A DNA stretch of 64,000 bases from Corallincola holothuriorum (GCF_003336225.1 NZ_QPID01000003.1:186001-250000), one strand, 5' to 3'. Shown: positions 9,784 through 19,011, counted from the first letter of the stretch. The notes: generated by a model from the letters alone, not told the origin. Numbers and translations are program-made.

Positions 9784-10323
9784 TTATTCTGTTGCTGCAG
9801 GCTTATTAGCTGAGGGTAGCAGACCCTCTTGCTGGAAGCGCTGGCTGAGGCGCAATTGCAATTTACCGCTAAGTTGCTGTGCCCAAGCCTGACCAATCAA
9901 TGTGCTCTCTTGTGTTAACTGCGGCATGATGCGGATCGATTTTTGCCCTGTTGGCGACTCGTAAAAAGCGAGCAATACGTTTAGCTCTTCGAGCGTGAAA
10001 TGGCGATGGTATACAGGCATGAGTGAGCGTTGTAGCTCGCCTTTGGCGACCTCTTCGTCGACGACTTGATTAACTTCATCAGCAATGACATCAATGGCGC
10101 GAGCGGGAATATCTGGATAGGCCAGCTGCATGGCGGCTGCACTTTGCTTGATAAACATATCGGCGAACATCTTACCCATCTGATCTGAGCCAGTGATCTC
10201 CATCAGCTTCATGATTGCCGCTCGTTTCTCTGCCGGTATGGCTGAGTCGGTGTCAGTTTCAGCTTGAATCGAGGCTGAAAAAACGAAAAAAAGCGTGCAA
10301 AAGATAACGAGATAGCGGGACAT
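9784..10323 (-). CDS. DUF2059 secreted protein
   Basis: A 179-residue protein with an N-terminal signal peptide (hydrophobic 4-18, ending SIQA) and the FYESPTGQK signature typical of the C-terminal half of DUF2059 proteins. It is predicted periplasmic and mostly helical. No enzymatic residues are recognisable; the family has no firmly established role. It ends 12 bases before pldB starts and may be co-transcribed with it. Confidence 0.83.
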   Translation of the reverse strand: MSRYLVIFCTLFFVFSASIQAETDTDSAIPAEKRAAIMKLMEITGSDQMGKMFADMFIKQSAAAMQLAYPDIPARAIDVIADEVNQVVDEEVAKGELQRSLMPVYHRHFTLEELNVLLAFYESPTGQKSIRIMPQLTQESTLIGQAWAQQLSGKLQLRLSQRFQQEGLLPSANKPAATE

Positions 10324-10350
10324 ATGGCCTCTGATTAGGTAATGGATCAG

Positions 10351-10398
10351 GCAATTGACAGAGCAGAGTAACCGCGAACCTTTGTCGCGGTCAATTGC
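10351..10398 (-). terminator. Nested inverted repeat, possible terminator
   Basis: A 9-base outer inverted repeat (10351-10359 with 10390-10398, GCAATTGAC/GTCAATTGC) encloses a 7-base GC-rich hairpin (10371-10377 with 10385-10391, ACCGCGA/TCGCGGT); the two share two bases. It sits between the 10427-10924 gene and the DUF2059 gene. There is no T-tract, so it could equally be an operator or a processing hairpin. Confidence 0.4.
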
Positions 10399-10426
10399 TA
10401 CCTAGTATGAAGGATATTGATTGAAT

Positions 10427-10924
10427 TTATACCGCAATGGTTTGGCTTGCGGGGCGATCCGATTTGGCGTTCTGCTGGGCAAGCATACGACAACATTGTG
10501 TGAATGCTTCGCCATTGTCCTGGCGCCAAAGATGCTGAAACTCTTCTGGTTGTCTAGCAATAAAATGCGGCCACTGTTCCAGCGAGATGGCATTTAGACC
10601 ACGTTTTTCATGCACAATGAATAGCTCACTGGGTTTGGTCTTACGTTGCATCTCTTCGCTGCATACGTCGATAAGCTTTTCCAGTAATAGCAGTCGCCAT
10701 GGGGTGTCATCAGTCGCTGGTTGACGCTTCAGTTGATAAAGGCAAAGCTGCTGCACCTCTTTCACCAGCAGTAAACAGAATTGATCGCGATTGTGGCTAT
10801 TGCCAACCGCTTGCCGCAGTTGACGGCGGGAAAGATGAAGATCCCGTTTTAATACTTCCGTGCGGGTATAGAGGTACAGTGATAGAACAACGAACAGACC
10901 AAAACTCACGACGATCCAGAGCAT
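10427..10924 (-). CDS. Hypothetical membrane-anchored protein
   Basis: About 165 residues from the ATG at 10924, preceded by a weak TTGGAAA ribosome site; a longer reading to 10987 adds a polar tail before the hydrophobic segment and is less likely. One N-terminal membrane segment (MLWIVVSFGLFVVLSLYLY) is followed by a basic, helical cytoplasmic domain with several cysteines. No family is recognised. It is divergent from the aminotransferase gene at 11008, with about 80 bases between the two starts. Confidence 0.6.
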   Translation of the reverse strand: MLWIVVSFGLFVVLSLYLYTRTEVLKRDLHLSRRQLRQAVGNSHNRDQFCLLLVKEVQQLCLYQLKRQPATDDTPWRLLLLEKLIDVCSEEMQRKTKPSELFIVHEKRGLNAISLEQWPHFIARQPEEFQHLWRQDNGEAFTQCCRMLAQQNAKSDRPASQTIAV

Positions 10925-11007
10925 TGTGATTTCCAAGTAATAGTTATTATTTCCACGGTACACTTTTGCCACCACACTCCTTATCATGCAAGGAATAAAT
11001 ATGAGGA

Positions 11008-12153
11008 ATGTCGATGAGAAACTTATTTGATACGCCGGTCGATCGCTTACAGACGGCCAGTCAGAAGTGGGATCGTTACCAGGGACAAGATATTTTACCT
11101 ATGTGGGTGGCTGATACCGATTTTCGTGCTCCCCAAGCGGTGATGGATGCATTGCATCAACGGATCTCCCATGGCGTCTTTGGTTACACCTTAGCGCCAG
11201 AGTCGCTGAATCAGACCATTATCGAGCGAATGGCTAGATTGTATGATTGGCAGATCGAAGCTGACTGGATTGTTTATCTGCCCGGGCTGGTTTGTGGCTT
11301 GAATGTGGCGACCCGCTCTCTTGCCAGTGAAGGGGCAGGGGTGATCACGCCAGTGCCTGTGTATCCTCCGTTTATGTCGTCGGTGCTGTTATCCAAGCGC
11401 AAGCTACTTAAAGCCCCCATGCTATTGATTGATGGTCGCTGGCAGTTAGATCTGGATGAACTGCGCCGTCAAGCAGTCGATGCTGAGCTGTTGTTGCTGT
11501 GTAATCCACATAATCCGGGAGGAACCGTTTATACCCGTGACGAGCTGGAGGCTATTAGAGCAGTGGCCGAAGAGTTCCAGTTGACCGTCTGTTCCGACGA
11601 CATTCACTGTGACTTGCTGCTAGATGAAGACGCTAAGCATGTGCCATTCGCCAGCCTCAATGATGATGCAGCGCAGCGCACCGTGACGCTAATGGCTCCT
11701 TCAAAGACCTTTAATATTGCCGGTTTAGCCTGTTCATTTGCGATCATTCCTAACCCAGAGTTGCGGCAAAAATTTATCCGTGCCAAACGAGGTATTGTGC
11801 CGGATATTAATCTGTTGGGTTATACCGCTGCAGAAGCGGCATACCGTGACGGTGATGAATGGTTGTCTGCGCAGTTAGATTATCTGCGTGGTAATCGAGA
11901 TCGTTTACAACAGGCGATCGCCGGGATGCCCGGGTTGTCTTTGGCGCATATCGAAGCGACTTATTTGGCTTGGATTGATGCCAGCGAACTGCAGTTGGAT
12001 TGTCCTCATCAGTTCTTTGAAAAAGCGGGTGTGGGTTTATCCCCTGGACGCGATTTTGGCGCACCTTCTTTTATTCGTTTGAACTTTGGTTGCACCCACG
12101 CCACCCTTGAACAAGCGATAAAGCGGATGCAGGTCGCATTAGCGGAACGTTAA
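11008..12153 (+). CDS. MalY/PatB-family pyridoxal phosphate C-S lyase (aminotransferase fold)
   Basis: 381 residues, the usual length of MalY/PatB proteins. Diagnostic features: the N-terminal MWVADTDF, the LCNPHNPGG cofactor/substrate motif, CSDDIHCDL, and the Schiff-base lysine (Lys233) in APSKTFNIAGL. Family members cleave cystathionine or cysteine to pyruvate, ammonia and a thiol; MalY also modulates the maltose activator MalT. A MalS-like amylase lies far away in this window, but no mal regulator is seen, so a link is speculative. Start is the ATG at 11008 or the in-frame ATG at 11014, the latter better spaced from AGGAA. Confidence 0.9.
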   Translation: MSMRNLFDTPVDRLQTASQKWDRYQGQDILPMWVADTDFRAPQAVMDALHQRISHGVFGYTLAPESLNQTIIERMARLYDWQIEADWIVYLPGLVCGLNVATRSLASEGAGVITPVPVYPPFMSSVLLSKRKLLKAPMLLIDGRWQLDLDELRRQAVDAELLLLCNPHNPGGTVYTRDELEAIRAVAEEFQLTVCSDDIHCDLLLDEDAKHVPFASLNDDAAQRTVTLMAPSKTFNIAGLACSFAIIPNPELRQKFIRAKRGIVPDINLLGYTAAEAAYRDGDEWLSAQLDYLRGNRDRLQQAIAGMPGLSLAHIEATYLAWIDASELQLDCPHQFFEKAGVGLSPGRDFGAPSFIRLNFGCTHATLEQAIKRMQVALAER

Positions 12154-12223
12154 CGACATAAGCCACAGAGTAGCCGGCCATTCTCTACTACTATTGATTC
12201 AGTAGGTTAGCAATCGATAGGTA

Positions 12224-14215
12224 GTGAGTGGTTGGTTTATGAGGCGACGTTCTTGGGGCGCATTTTTCGGCTATTTTTTTGCGACGTTCATTGTTCTTGA
12301 AGCGCTCGTGGTGGCTGTCGGTTTTCAAAGCTACAACAAAGTGATAGCGCTGAAAAAGGATGCCTTGATAGGTAACGCGGCGAACAAATTAGCGGTGGCG
12401 GAGTTGGTCCTCAACAATAAGATTGAGTTGATCAACGAAACCTTGGAGCTGTTGTCGCATCACAGTTTGGTCAGGGATTATTTGATCCGTGATACTGCCG
12501 GGCGCCGACATGCTGTTGAAGCACACTGGGTTGCCATATTAGAAGCGGGACTCGCTTATCAAAAACTCGCTCTAATCGATTTGACAGGCCAGGAGTTGGT
12601 CGGCAGTTATCGGCTCGAAGATGGCTCTATTACACGCTTACCTAGTGAGGAAAAATCTAATTGGGCTAACTCTTTAGAGTTTTCTTATGTGCAACAGCTA
12701 GGCTCTGATGAGAAATACTACCCCCCGCCTGAGTTCCGTGAAGATGAGAAAAACGAACCAGTCGTGCCATTAGACGCGACCATTAGGGTGTTTACACCGA
12801 TAGAGTTTGCCAGCAAAAAAGCCGGTTACTTAATGCTGACGTTGAAGGCCGACCGCCTCGTTGCTCGCTTAAGATCGTTGCCGCAGATGGTGGTGGGTGA
12901 GCCCATGATGGTGAGTCAGGACGGGTACTACACCTTCCACCACGATATGACAAAAATTTATGGCAACCGCTATCCATCACGCAGTCACCACAAGTTTCAA
13001 AATGATTACCCGGAAGCCTGGGCAACGGTGAAATCTCAAGGCGTGGGCACCCATAGCGGTGTATTTACCGGTGACCATGCGACTTTTGTGTACAACCGTG
13101 TCGATCCGGATCGAAAGTTTAGAAAGCCTTTTTATTTGGTGCTCCGCATTTCTGATAATGCCGTCCAGTTGGCCGCCATGGAACCAATCAAAAGTATGTT
13201 GGTGACCTTATCGATAAGCGCTGGCTTAGTATTTTTGCTCGCGATTATTGTTGGCGGTATTGGTGGCGGCCGGGCTAAAGCCCAGCATCAGCGGCGTTTG
13301 TCTCAAGCGATGGTGGAATCGATGTCTGCGGTGATCGTGACCGATGAGCAAGGACACGTGCAGGATGTAAATCCCAGTTTTGAGCGAATTACCGGTTATA
13401 AAGAAACAGAAATTATTGGCCAGCTGCCAGATATGCTGAAGTCCGCTGAGCATAAACCCACTTTTTATGCGCTGATGGTAAAGCGTTTATTGAAAGAGGG
13501 CTTTTGGCGGGGTGAAGTATGGTGTCAGTTAGCGGATGCGCGCAGCCACCCTATGCTGGTTGAGATCCACGCGATAAAAGATAAGCGTGGTCGGGTGACT
13601 AATTATGTCGGATCTTGCTTGGACCTCAGTGAGCAAAAGCTTTTAGAAGTGGAATTGCGAGAGAAATCGTTGCGAGATCCGCTGACTCATTGTTGGAATC
13701 GACGCTATCTTACCGAGTTGCTGAAAAGTGAGCTGGCTCGTCAACGCCGTTATGGCCATCCTCTTGCGGTGGCCACGTTTGATATCGACAAATTTAAATC
13801 GATTAATGACAATTTCGGCCATGATGTCGGTGACCAGGTATTGGTGCGCTGCTGTGACCAGGTGCGACGCCAGCTGCGCAGAAGCGACAGCCTGTCGCGC
13901 GTGGGTGGTGAAGAGTTTGTGATTGTGTTGCCAATGACTCACCGTGATGGCGCAGAGATACTGATTGAGCGTATCCGTATTAAGTTGGCAGCGTTACTGG
14001 ATGAACCGCGCTTTACGGTTAGTTTTGGACTAACTGTGGCGTTGCCTACCGATGATATGGATGATCTGCTAAAACGAGCGGATCAAGCACTCTATGAAGC
14101 CAAAGCCGCAGGGCGCAACCGCAGCTTCTTTGCCAAGATCAATCACACGGCTGAAGTGCATGTTAGTGCTGAGCTACTACAACCAGAGGCAGGGGTGCCG
14201 AAAAAGGCACAGTGA
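12224..14215 (+). CDS. Membrane-bound PAS-GGDEF diguanylate cyclase
   Basis: 663 residues. The N-terminal membrane segment (about 15-35), a periplasmic sensor region (about 40-320), a second membrane segment (about 325-350), a PAS domain (about 365-480) and a GGDEF domain (about 490-650) follow in order. The active site is GGEEF at 561-565, and an RxxD inhibitory site (RRSD) lies five residues before it, so the enzyme should make c-di-GMP and be product-inhibited. The FDIDKFKSINDNFGHDVGD region is intact. The start is uncertain: GTG at 12224 or ATG at 12239. No partner gene is adjacent in the same direction before the TonB receptor. Confidence 0.92.
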   Translation: MSGWFMRRRSWGAFFGYFFATFIVLEALVVAVGFQSYNKVIALKKDALIGNAANKLAVAELVLNNKIELINETLELLSHHSLVRDYLIRDTAGRRHAVEAHWVAILEAGLAYQKLALIDLTGQELVGSYRLEDGSITRLPSEEKSNWANSLEFSYVQQLGSDEKYYPPPEFREDEKNEPVVPLDATIRVFTPIEFASKKAGYLMLTLKADRLVARLRSLPQMVVGEPMMVSQDGYYTFHHDMTKIYGNRYPSRSHHKFQNDYPEAWATVKSQGVGTHSGVFTGDHATFVYNRVDPDRKFRKPFYLVLRISDNAVQLAAMEPIKSMLVTLSISAGLVFLLAIIVGGIGGGRAKAQHQRRLSQAMVESMSAVIVTDEQGHVQDVNPSFERITGYKETEIIGQLPDMLKSAEHKPTFYALMVKRLLKEGFWRGEVWCQLADARSHPMLVEIHAIKDKRGRVTNYVGSCLDLSEQKLLEVELREKSLRDPLTHCWNRRYLTELLKSELARQRRYGHPLAVATFDIDKFKSINDNFGHDVGDQVLVRCCDQVRRQLRRSDSLSRVGGEEFVIVLPMTHRDGAEILIERIRIKLAALLDEPRFTVSFGLTVALPTDDMDDLLKRADQALYEAKAAGRNRSFFAKINHTAEVHVSAELLQPEAGVPKKAQ

Positions 14216-14286
14216 GTATTGTCTGATGTGCCTGCTGCTTCCGGCTTTTACGGCGTAAGCTATTTACACTGTTAGCATCGAAAAAT

Positions 14287-14311
14287 GAACTGCGACAACT
14301 TGTCGCAGTTC
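14287..14311. terminator. Perfect 11-bp hairpin after the diguanylate cyclase gene
   Basis: Arms at 14287-14297 and 14301-14311 (GAACTGCGACA/TGTCGCAGTTC) with a three-base loop. It lies 72 bases after the cyclase stop and 83 bases before the TonB receptor start. There is no T-run directly after it, so it may be a terminator or part of the receptor's leader. Confidence 0.45.
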
Positions 14312-14393
14312 GTCGATTGTTGATTGCCCGCCGCTATTACCTGCATCGAAAATAGCTACAACTCCCTTACATTTCAAAAAGTTCATAATAACA

Positions 14394-16484
14394 ATGATGA
14401 ACAAAGCCGTGTTATTGCCACCCCTGCTTGCGACTGGCCTGTGCCTTTTGTCTCCGCCCTCCTACGGGGAAACCGACGAAATTGAACATATTGAAGTGCA
14501 CGGCCAGCGGCATGTCGGTCAGTGGATGGGCGAAATACAAGCGCCAACCCCAACCCCGGATGTCGCCGACTGGCTAAAAGCGATGCCTGGCGCTGACGTC
14601 AATAAGAATGGTCCGGTGTCGGGGATCGCTCAATATCGCGGGCTGTATGGTGATCGTGTCAGCGTCTCTGTCGCGGGGCGTCCGGTGGTGGGAGCAGGCC
14701 CTAATGCGATGGATGCGCCATTAAGCTATGCGCCCGCCATTAATACCGAGCAGTTGCAGGTGTTCCGCGGTGTTGCGCCGGTCAGTGCTGGTATGGACAC
14801 TTTGGGGGGCGCGGTTAGCTCGCAAGCGTATCAAGCAGACTTTACCATGGGGCAAGATCTGGCGCTCAATGGTGAAACCCGCGCTGGCTATCAAGACAAT
14901 GGTCGAGCTTCTGATCTGGCTGGGCGTTTGCATCTGAGTTCGCAAGATCATGGGGCGGTGATGTTCGTTGAAGATCTGTATGGCCGAGATGACCAAGAGG
15001 ATGGTGATGGCCGTGATATCCAACCCACTGAATACCACAAGCGCTCTGGCGGCGTCGATTATCGCTATCGCCTCGCTGCTGGCTACATGGGCGGGGAATA
15101 TCAATATCTAGACACCAAGGACGCCGGTACACCCGCCTTACCGATGGATATTGATTACATTCGCACCCACCGTATGGCGTTGAAAGGTGGCTATCAAACT
15201 GTGCTCGGCGAGGTAACGGCACTGGTGGGTTATACCGATGCGGATCATGTGATGGATAACTATCGCTTGCGACAAAACAGCTCACCACAAAGATACCGTA
15301 AGACCAAAGCGACCAGTGACAGTGTTGATTGGCAATTAACGTTAGCGCACGAATTAAACACCGAACAGAAGCAGACGCAAACACTGCTTTTCGGATTGGA
15401 TGGCGTGATCTCCAATCATGATGCCACCATCACCAACCCTAATAATGCCATGTTCTTGGTGGAAAATTTTAATGATGTGGAAGATCGCCGGTTTGGTGCT
15501 TTCGTTGAGTGGCAAGGCAGTCGCCAAGGGTGGGATTGGCTTGGGGGGGCGCGGGTTAAATATGTCGAAGCCGATGCCGGAAATATCTACCATTCAGCGG
15601 CGATGATGAACCCCAATATTGCCGGCTTGATGCAGGATTTTAATCAGGCGGATAAAAGCGTTGACGATACGTTGGCCGATATCGCTTTTGTTACTGGTTA
15701 CCAATTGGCTCCGCGCTGGCGTGGGGTGGTCGGGCTGGGGGTCAAGCAGCGTGCCGCCGCTTATCAAGAGCGCTATTTGTGGTTACCGATGCAATCCACC
15801 GGGGGCTTGGCCGATGGAAAAACCTATGTCGGTGATATTAATCTTGACCCCGAAACCGCCTGGCAGATCGATCTGGGGCTTGATTACATGTCTGACGATT
15901 GGTTTATCTCACCACGCGTTTTCTACCAGCGTATTGATGATTATATTCAGGGAACACCGGTGACCGATGATGCGGTTCTCAATGTGGCTGCCATGATGGG
16001 TGCCGAGGAGCCGCTGCAGTTTAGTAATTTGGATGTCGAGCTTTATGGCGCTGATCTCAGTTGGTATGGGCAGTTGAGTACCGCATGGACAATAGGTGGC
16101 CAAGCTACCTATATCCGCGGCAAGCGTCGGGATATTGATGACAACCTTTACCGCATAGCGCCGCCGAATATGGGCGTTTACCTGCAATATGAGATCTCGC
16201 AGTGGCAGATGGCGCTGCATTGGCATGGCTATGCTGCGCAGGATGATGTCTCTGCTACCAATAATGAAAAAACCACCGCCGGTTACGCCATTGTCGGCTT
16301 TGAGCTGAATTACCAATGGCAAAGCGGAGTTGAAGTGAGTGCCGGGGTAGAAAACCTATTGGATCACGCCTATCAGGATCATCTGGCGGGATACAACCGG
16401 GTCAACGGCAGCGAGCTGGCGTTGGCAGAACGATTACCCGGTGCGGGTCGTACCGTTTGGCTTCAGGGACACTACCTGTTCTAG
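14394..16484 (+). CDS. TonB-dependent outer membrane receptor, copper-receptor-like plug
   Basis: 696 residues. A signal peptide (to about 25, ending SYG) is followed by a TonB-box-like stretch (DEIEHIEVHG), a plug domain (about 45-150) and a beta-barrel that ends with the typical terminal Phe (HYLF). The plug contains QYRGLYGDRVSV and GAGPNAMDAP; a PN-MDAP element of this kind is known from the OprC/NosA copper receptor group, so a metal or metal-chelate ligand is plausible but not shown. The gene ends in an intrinsic terminator and converges on a RegB/RegA-like pair. No TonB/ExbBD genes are nearby. Confidence 0.88.
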   Translation: MMNKAVLLPPLLATGLCLLSPPSYGETDEIEHIEVHGQRHVGQWMGEIQAPTPTPDVADWLKAMPGADVNKNGPVSGIAQYRGLYGDRVSVSVAGRPVVGAGPNAMDAPLSYAPAINTEQLQVFRGVAPVSAGMDTLGGAVSSQAYQADFTMGQDLALNGETRAGYQDNGRASDLAGRLHLSSQDHGAVMFVEDLYGRDDQEDGDGRDIQPTEYHKRSGGVDYRYRLAAGYMGGEYQYLDTKDAGTPALPMDIDYIRTHRMALKGGYQTVLGEVTALVGYTDADHVMDNYRLRQNSSPQRYRKTKATSDSVDWQLTLAHELNTEQKQTQTLLFGLDGVISNHDATITNPNNAMFLVENFNDVEDRRFGAFVEWQGSRQGWDWLGGARVKYVEADAGNIYHSAAMMNPNIAGLMQDFNQADKSVDDTLADIAFVTGYQLAPRWRGVVGLGVKQRAAAYQERYLWLPMQSTGGLADGKTYVGDINLDPETAWQIDLGLDYMSDDWFISPRVFYQRIDDYIQGTPVTDDAVLNVAAMMGAEEPLQFSNLDVELYGADLSWYGQLSTAWTIGGQATYIRGKRRDIDDNLYRIAPPNMGVYLQYEISQWQMALHWHGYAAQDDVSATNNEKTTAGYAIVGFELNYQWQSGVEVSAGVENLLDHAYQDHLAGYNRVNGSELALAERLPGAGRTVWLQGHYLF

Positions 16485-16550
16485 CTCTGCGGCAACTTTT
16501 GCCACTCTCACGCTTAGCTATTCGGTTGCTTGATAGTTAAGCCTTTAGGC

Positions 16551-16582
16551 CGCCCCGTTATTCTGATGCGGGGCGTTTTTTT
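16551..16582 (+). terminator. Intrinsic terminator of the TonB receptor gene
   Basis: A GC-rich stem (CGCCCCG at 16551-16557 with CGGGGCG at 16569-16575) is followed by seven T at 16576-16582. It terminates plus-strand transcripts and overlaps the last codons of the convergent response regulator gene. Confidence 0.85.
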
Positions 16583-17079
16583 AGTTTCCGCTGCAGCGTT
16601 CTGCGATGCATATTGAGTTGCTTGGCGGTATGAGACACGTTGCCGTGGTTGGCTTTTAACACCTGCTGTATATGTTCCCATTCAAGCCGTTCCGGTGACA
16701 TCGGTGCCTCACTCATGGTGGGGGCGGGTCTGCAGCCAGTTAAGGCCGCTGTCATAGTGGCCGTGTCGGCGGGCTTGGTCAGGTAGTCATCGGCACCTGC
16801 TTTCATCGCTGCAACGGCAGTCGCAATACTGGCGTATCCGGTAAGCAATACGATGCGACTGTCAGGTAACAGCTGCCTGAGTGGTGCGATAAGGTTCAGC
16901 CCGCTGTCATCTGCCAGCTTCATATCTAACAGAATGCATTCTGGCTGATGCTCCCGAGCCGCAAGTAACGCATCACTGGTATGGTGTGTGGCGGCACAAT
17001 CGAACCCTTGGCTACTTAGCCTGTTGGCAACGATGCGGCTGAAATCGAGATCATCATCAATGATCAGCAGGCGTGTCAC
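16558..17079 (-). CDS. RegA/PrrA/ActR-like response regulator
   Basis: 173 residues: a receiver domain (about 1-115; LIIDDD pocket, Asp in LLDMKLAD, LLTGYA, LTKPAD) joined to a short Fis-type helix-turn-helix (about 130-170) ending in MHRRTLQRKLKKR. This layout and tail are typical of the RegA/PrrA/ActR/RoxR group. The GTG start has a strong GGAGGT site. It overlaps the sensor kinase gene by 23 bases, so the two are translationally coupled. In known members the pair governs redox- and respiration-linked genes; the targets here are not visible. The last codons overlap the convergent terminator. Confidence 0.88.
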   Translation of the reverse strand: MTRLLIIDDDLDFSRIVANRLSSQGFDCAATHHTSDALLAAREHQPECILLDMKLADDSGLNLIAPLRQLLPDSRIVLLTGYASIATAVAAMKAGADDYLTKPADTATMTAALTGCRPAPTMSEAPMSPERLEWEHIQQVLKANHGNVSHTAKQLNMHRRTLQRKLKKRPASE

Positions 17080-18304
17080 TCTCTACCTCCTGATCTTCTG
17101 CCATCGGCAGGTAAACAGTGGCGATGGCACCGCACTGCGGATGGTTCGCCATCGTCAAATGTCCGCCGAGACGTTCAAATGTGGCATGACTGAGCAGCAG
17201 AGAGACCCCTAAGCCCTGCTTGCTTGGCACCGGTTCCAATCCCAATTGAGTGAGTTGTGAGTTCTCTATGCCGGGACCGAAGTCGCGGATCTCTATCCGT
17301 ACGCCTTGTGCTTCGCGTTGAAAGCTAATGATCACTTCGGCGGTTGTTTCGCATTGGTACTGATTGGCCTGAAACGCATTGGCGATAAGGTTCATTAGTG
17401 CGGGAACCAGCGCGGGATCATCGATGACAGTTAGCGCCGGAATCTGGGTGGGCAAAGTTAACTGCGCGGCGGGCAGCGACAACAGGGTTTGCTCTTTTAG
17501 CTGATTCATCAGATGTATCAGCGAACAGGGTTGCTGCTGCTGGATCTGGCTTTGCTGTGCGGTTTTGCGGAACTGCGATAACTGTTGACTGCATTGCGAG
17601 AGCGGGCGCTGCAAGTCAGCAACTAGCTCCTCGTCTGGATAGCGTTCTTGTAGCGATTCAGCGACTAACTGCATGGTATTGAGTGGGGTGGAAAATTGAT
17701 GAACTACCTGAGTTGAAGCGATCCCCAGCGTCAGTAGTTGTTCGTGACGCAGCTGTTCTTCCCGTAATAGGGCGATGGTTTTTTCTTTGTGCTGTAGGCG
17801 TTTTGCCAGTCCGGCCACCAACAGCGTGATCATCAGCACTGAGGCGAGGAAGGTGACCCACATGCCAATGAAGTGGCTCTGCATCTGCTGGTGGCCGTGA
17901 TGACTGGTGGGGAGCTGCCAGAGCAAGAGGGTGTAAGCGCCCAAAGCGGCGATGGTTAGCCAGGCCTGAAGCCAGCGGGGTAGGCAGATTGCGGCGAGTG
18001 CAACGGGCAGTAGCAACAGTGAAACAAAAGCATTGCTGGCCCCGCCACTGAACCAAAGCCAACAAGTTAGCAAGGCGGTGTCCAGTAGCAGTTGGACAAA
18101 AAGGTGGAGGGTATTTAATCCATGGCCATGACGCACCGCCCACGCACTGAAGATTAATCCTAAAGTGCCTGAGGCGATCAATAGGGTGGCGATGGGTTGT
18201 TGACTGCCTGAACCGAGCCATTCTGCAGGCAGCAGCATCAACAGGCTGAGAAGAATGAGTAAACTGGCACGCAGTAGCAGCAGGTATCTGAACTGGCTCT
18301 TCAT
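17057..18304 (-). CDS. RegB/PrrB-like membrane sensor histidine kinase
   Basis: About 415 residues with roughly six N-terminal membrane segments (8-165), a HisKA-like region with phospho-acceptor His near 203 in VVHQFSTPLNTM, and an HATPase domain (LMNLIANAFQ, IRDFGPGIE, KQGLGVSLLL). The membrane part contains GGASNAF (88-94), similar to the quinone-sensing GGxxNPF loop of RegB, but with Ala for Pro. A redox-sensing role is therefore a reasonable family inference. The start is the ATG at 18304, with GGAA eight bases upstream; a GTG precedes it by one codon. Confidence 0.85.
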   Translation of the reverse strand: MKSQFRYLLLLRASLLILLSLLMLLPAEWLGSGSQQPIATLLIASGTLGLIFSAWAVRHGHGLNTLHLFVQLLLDTALLTCWLWFSGGASNAFVSLLLLPVALAAICLPRWLQAWLTIAALGAYTLLLWQLPTSHHGHQQMQSHFIGMWVTFLASVLMITLLVAGLAKRLQHKEKTIALLREEQLRHEQLLTLGIASTQVVHQFSTPLNTMQLVAESLQERYPDEELVADLQRPLSQCSQQLSQFRKTAQQSQIQQQQPCSLIHLMNQLKEQTLLSLPAAQLTLPTQIPALTVIDDPALVPALMNLIANAFQANQYQCETTAEVIISFQREAQGVRIEIRDFGPGIENSQLTQLGLEPVPSKQGLGVSLLLSHATFERLGGHLTMANHPQCGAIATVYLPMAEDQEVESDTPADH

Positions 18305-18347
18305 CACAGCAGTTCCATCAAAGCCGAGTGTTAGAAAGGTGTCTCTT

Positions 18348-18381
18348 TAACTGAGGGGTAGGGTTGCTAGCCCCTCAGTTA
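18348..18381 (-). terminator. 11-bp stem-loop between luxS and the RegB-like gene
   Basis: Perfect arms TAACTGAGGGG (18348-18358) and CCCCTCAGTTA (18371-18381) with a 12-base loop. It lies 30 bases downstream of the luxS stop and before the RegB-like start. There is no clear T-tract, but it is well placed to end luxS transcription. Confidence 0.6.
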
Positions 18382-18410
18382 GGCGATAAAAACGAGCTGT
18401 CGGCAGTGGC

Positions 18411-18920
18411 CTAAAGCGTTTTTAAAATAGCTTCCGGCAAGGCTAACTCGTCATTTAGGTTGACCTTGATACCACGGGCAATGATGTCACTCGCGATCTG
18501 CTTGGCTTCATCCAAGGAGTGCATAGAATAGGTGCCGCACTGGTACTCATTGAGCTCAGGAATGTCGTTTTGTGATGCCACTGCGGTGACATCTTGCATC
18601 GCCGCTAGCCAGGCATCAGCCACTTGCTGTTCGCTTGGCACGCCAATTAGGCTCATGTAAAAGCCTGTACGGCAACCCATCGGGCTGATATCGATAATTT
18701 CGACGTCGGCGGAGTTCAGGTGATCGCGCATGAAGCCGGCAAATAGGTGTTCCAGAGTATGAATGCCGCGCTCACTGAGTAGCTCTTCATTGGGGATGCA
18801 GAAGCGCAGATCAAAAACGGTGATAGGGTCTTTATGCGGCGTGCTCATTTTCTTGGCAATACGAACCGCGGGTGCGTGCATTTTTGTGTGATCTACGGTG
18901 AAACTGTCTAGTAATGGCAT
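18411..18920 (-). CDS. luxS: S-ribosylhomocysteine lyase (autoinducer-2 synthesis)
   Basis: 169 residues counted from the ATG at 18920, chosen because GGGAGAG lies six bases upstream; an ATG two codons earlier touches that site. The metal ligands are visible as HTLEH (His54, Glu57, His58) and Cys128 in QCGTY, and the catalytic Cys83 in GCRTGFY. The enzyme cleaves S-ribosylhomocysteine to homocysteine and DPD, the AI-2 precursor, in the activated methyl cycle. It stands alone; the pfs and metH genes of the cycle are not in the window. Confidence 0.97.
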   Translation of the reverse strand: MPLLDSFTVDHTKMHAPAVRIAKKMSTPHKDPITVFDLRFCIPNEELLSERGIHTLEHLFAGFMRDHLNSADVEIIDISPMGCRTGFYMSLIGVPSEQQVADAWLAAMQDVTAVASQNDIPELNEYQCGTYSMHSLDEAKQIASDIIARGIKVNLNDELALPEAILKTL

Positions 18921-19011
18921 GGCCATCTCTCCCATAAAACCTAAGTGTACTAGCACTTAAGTGGAACAATTTTTGTGTCAGGCCGATATCATAGCAGTTT
19001 GACGAGTATCG

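Noticed and set aside
14721-15384. Long antisense open frames within the TonB receptor gene
   Set aside because: No ribosome sites or family motifs; the plus-strand frame encodes a complete receptor.
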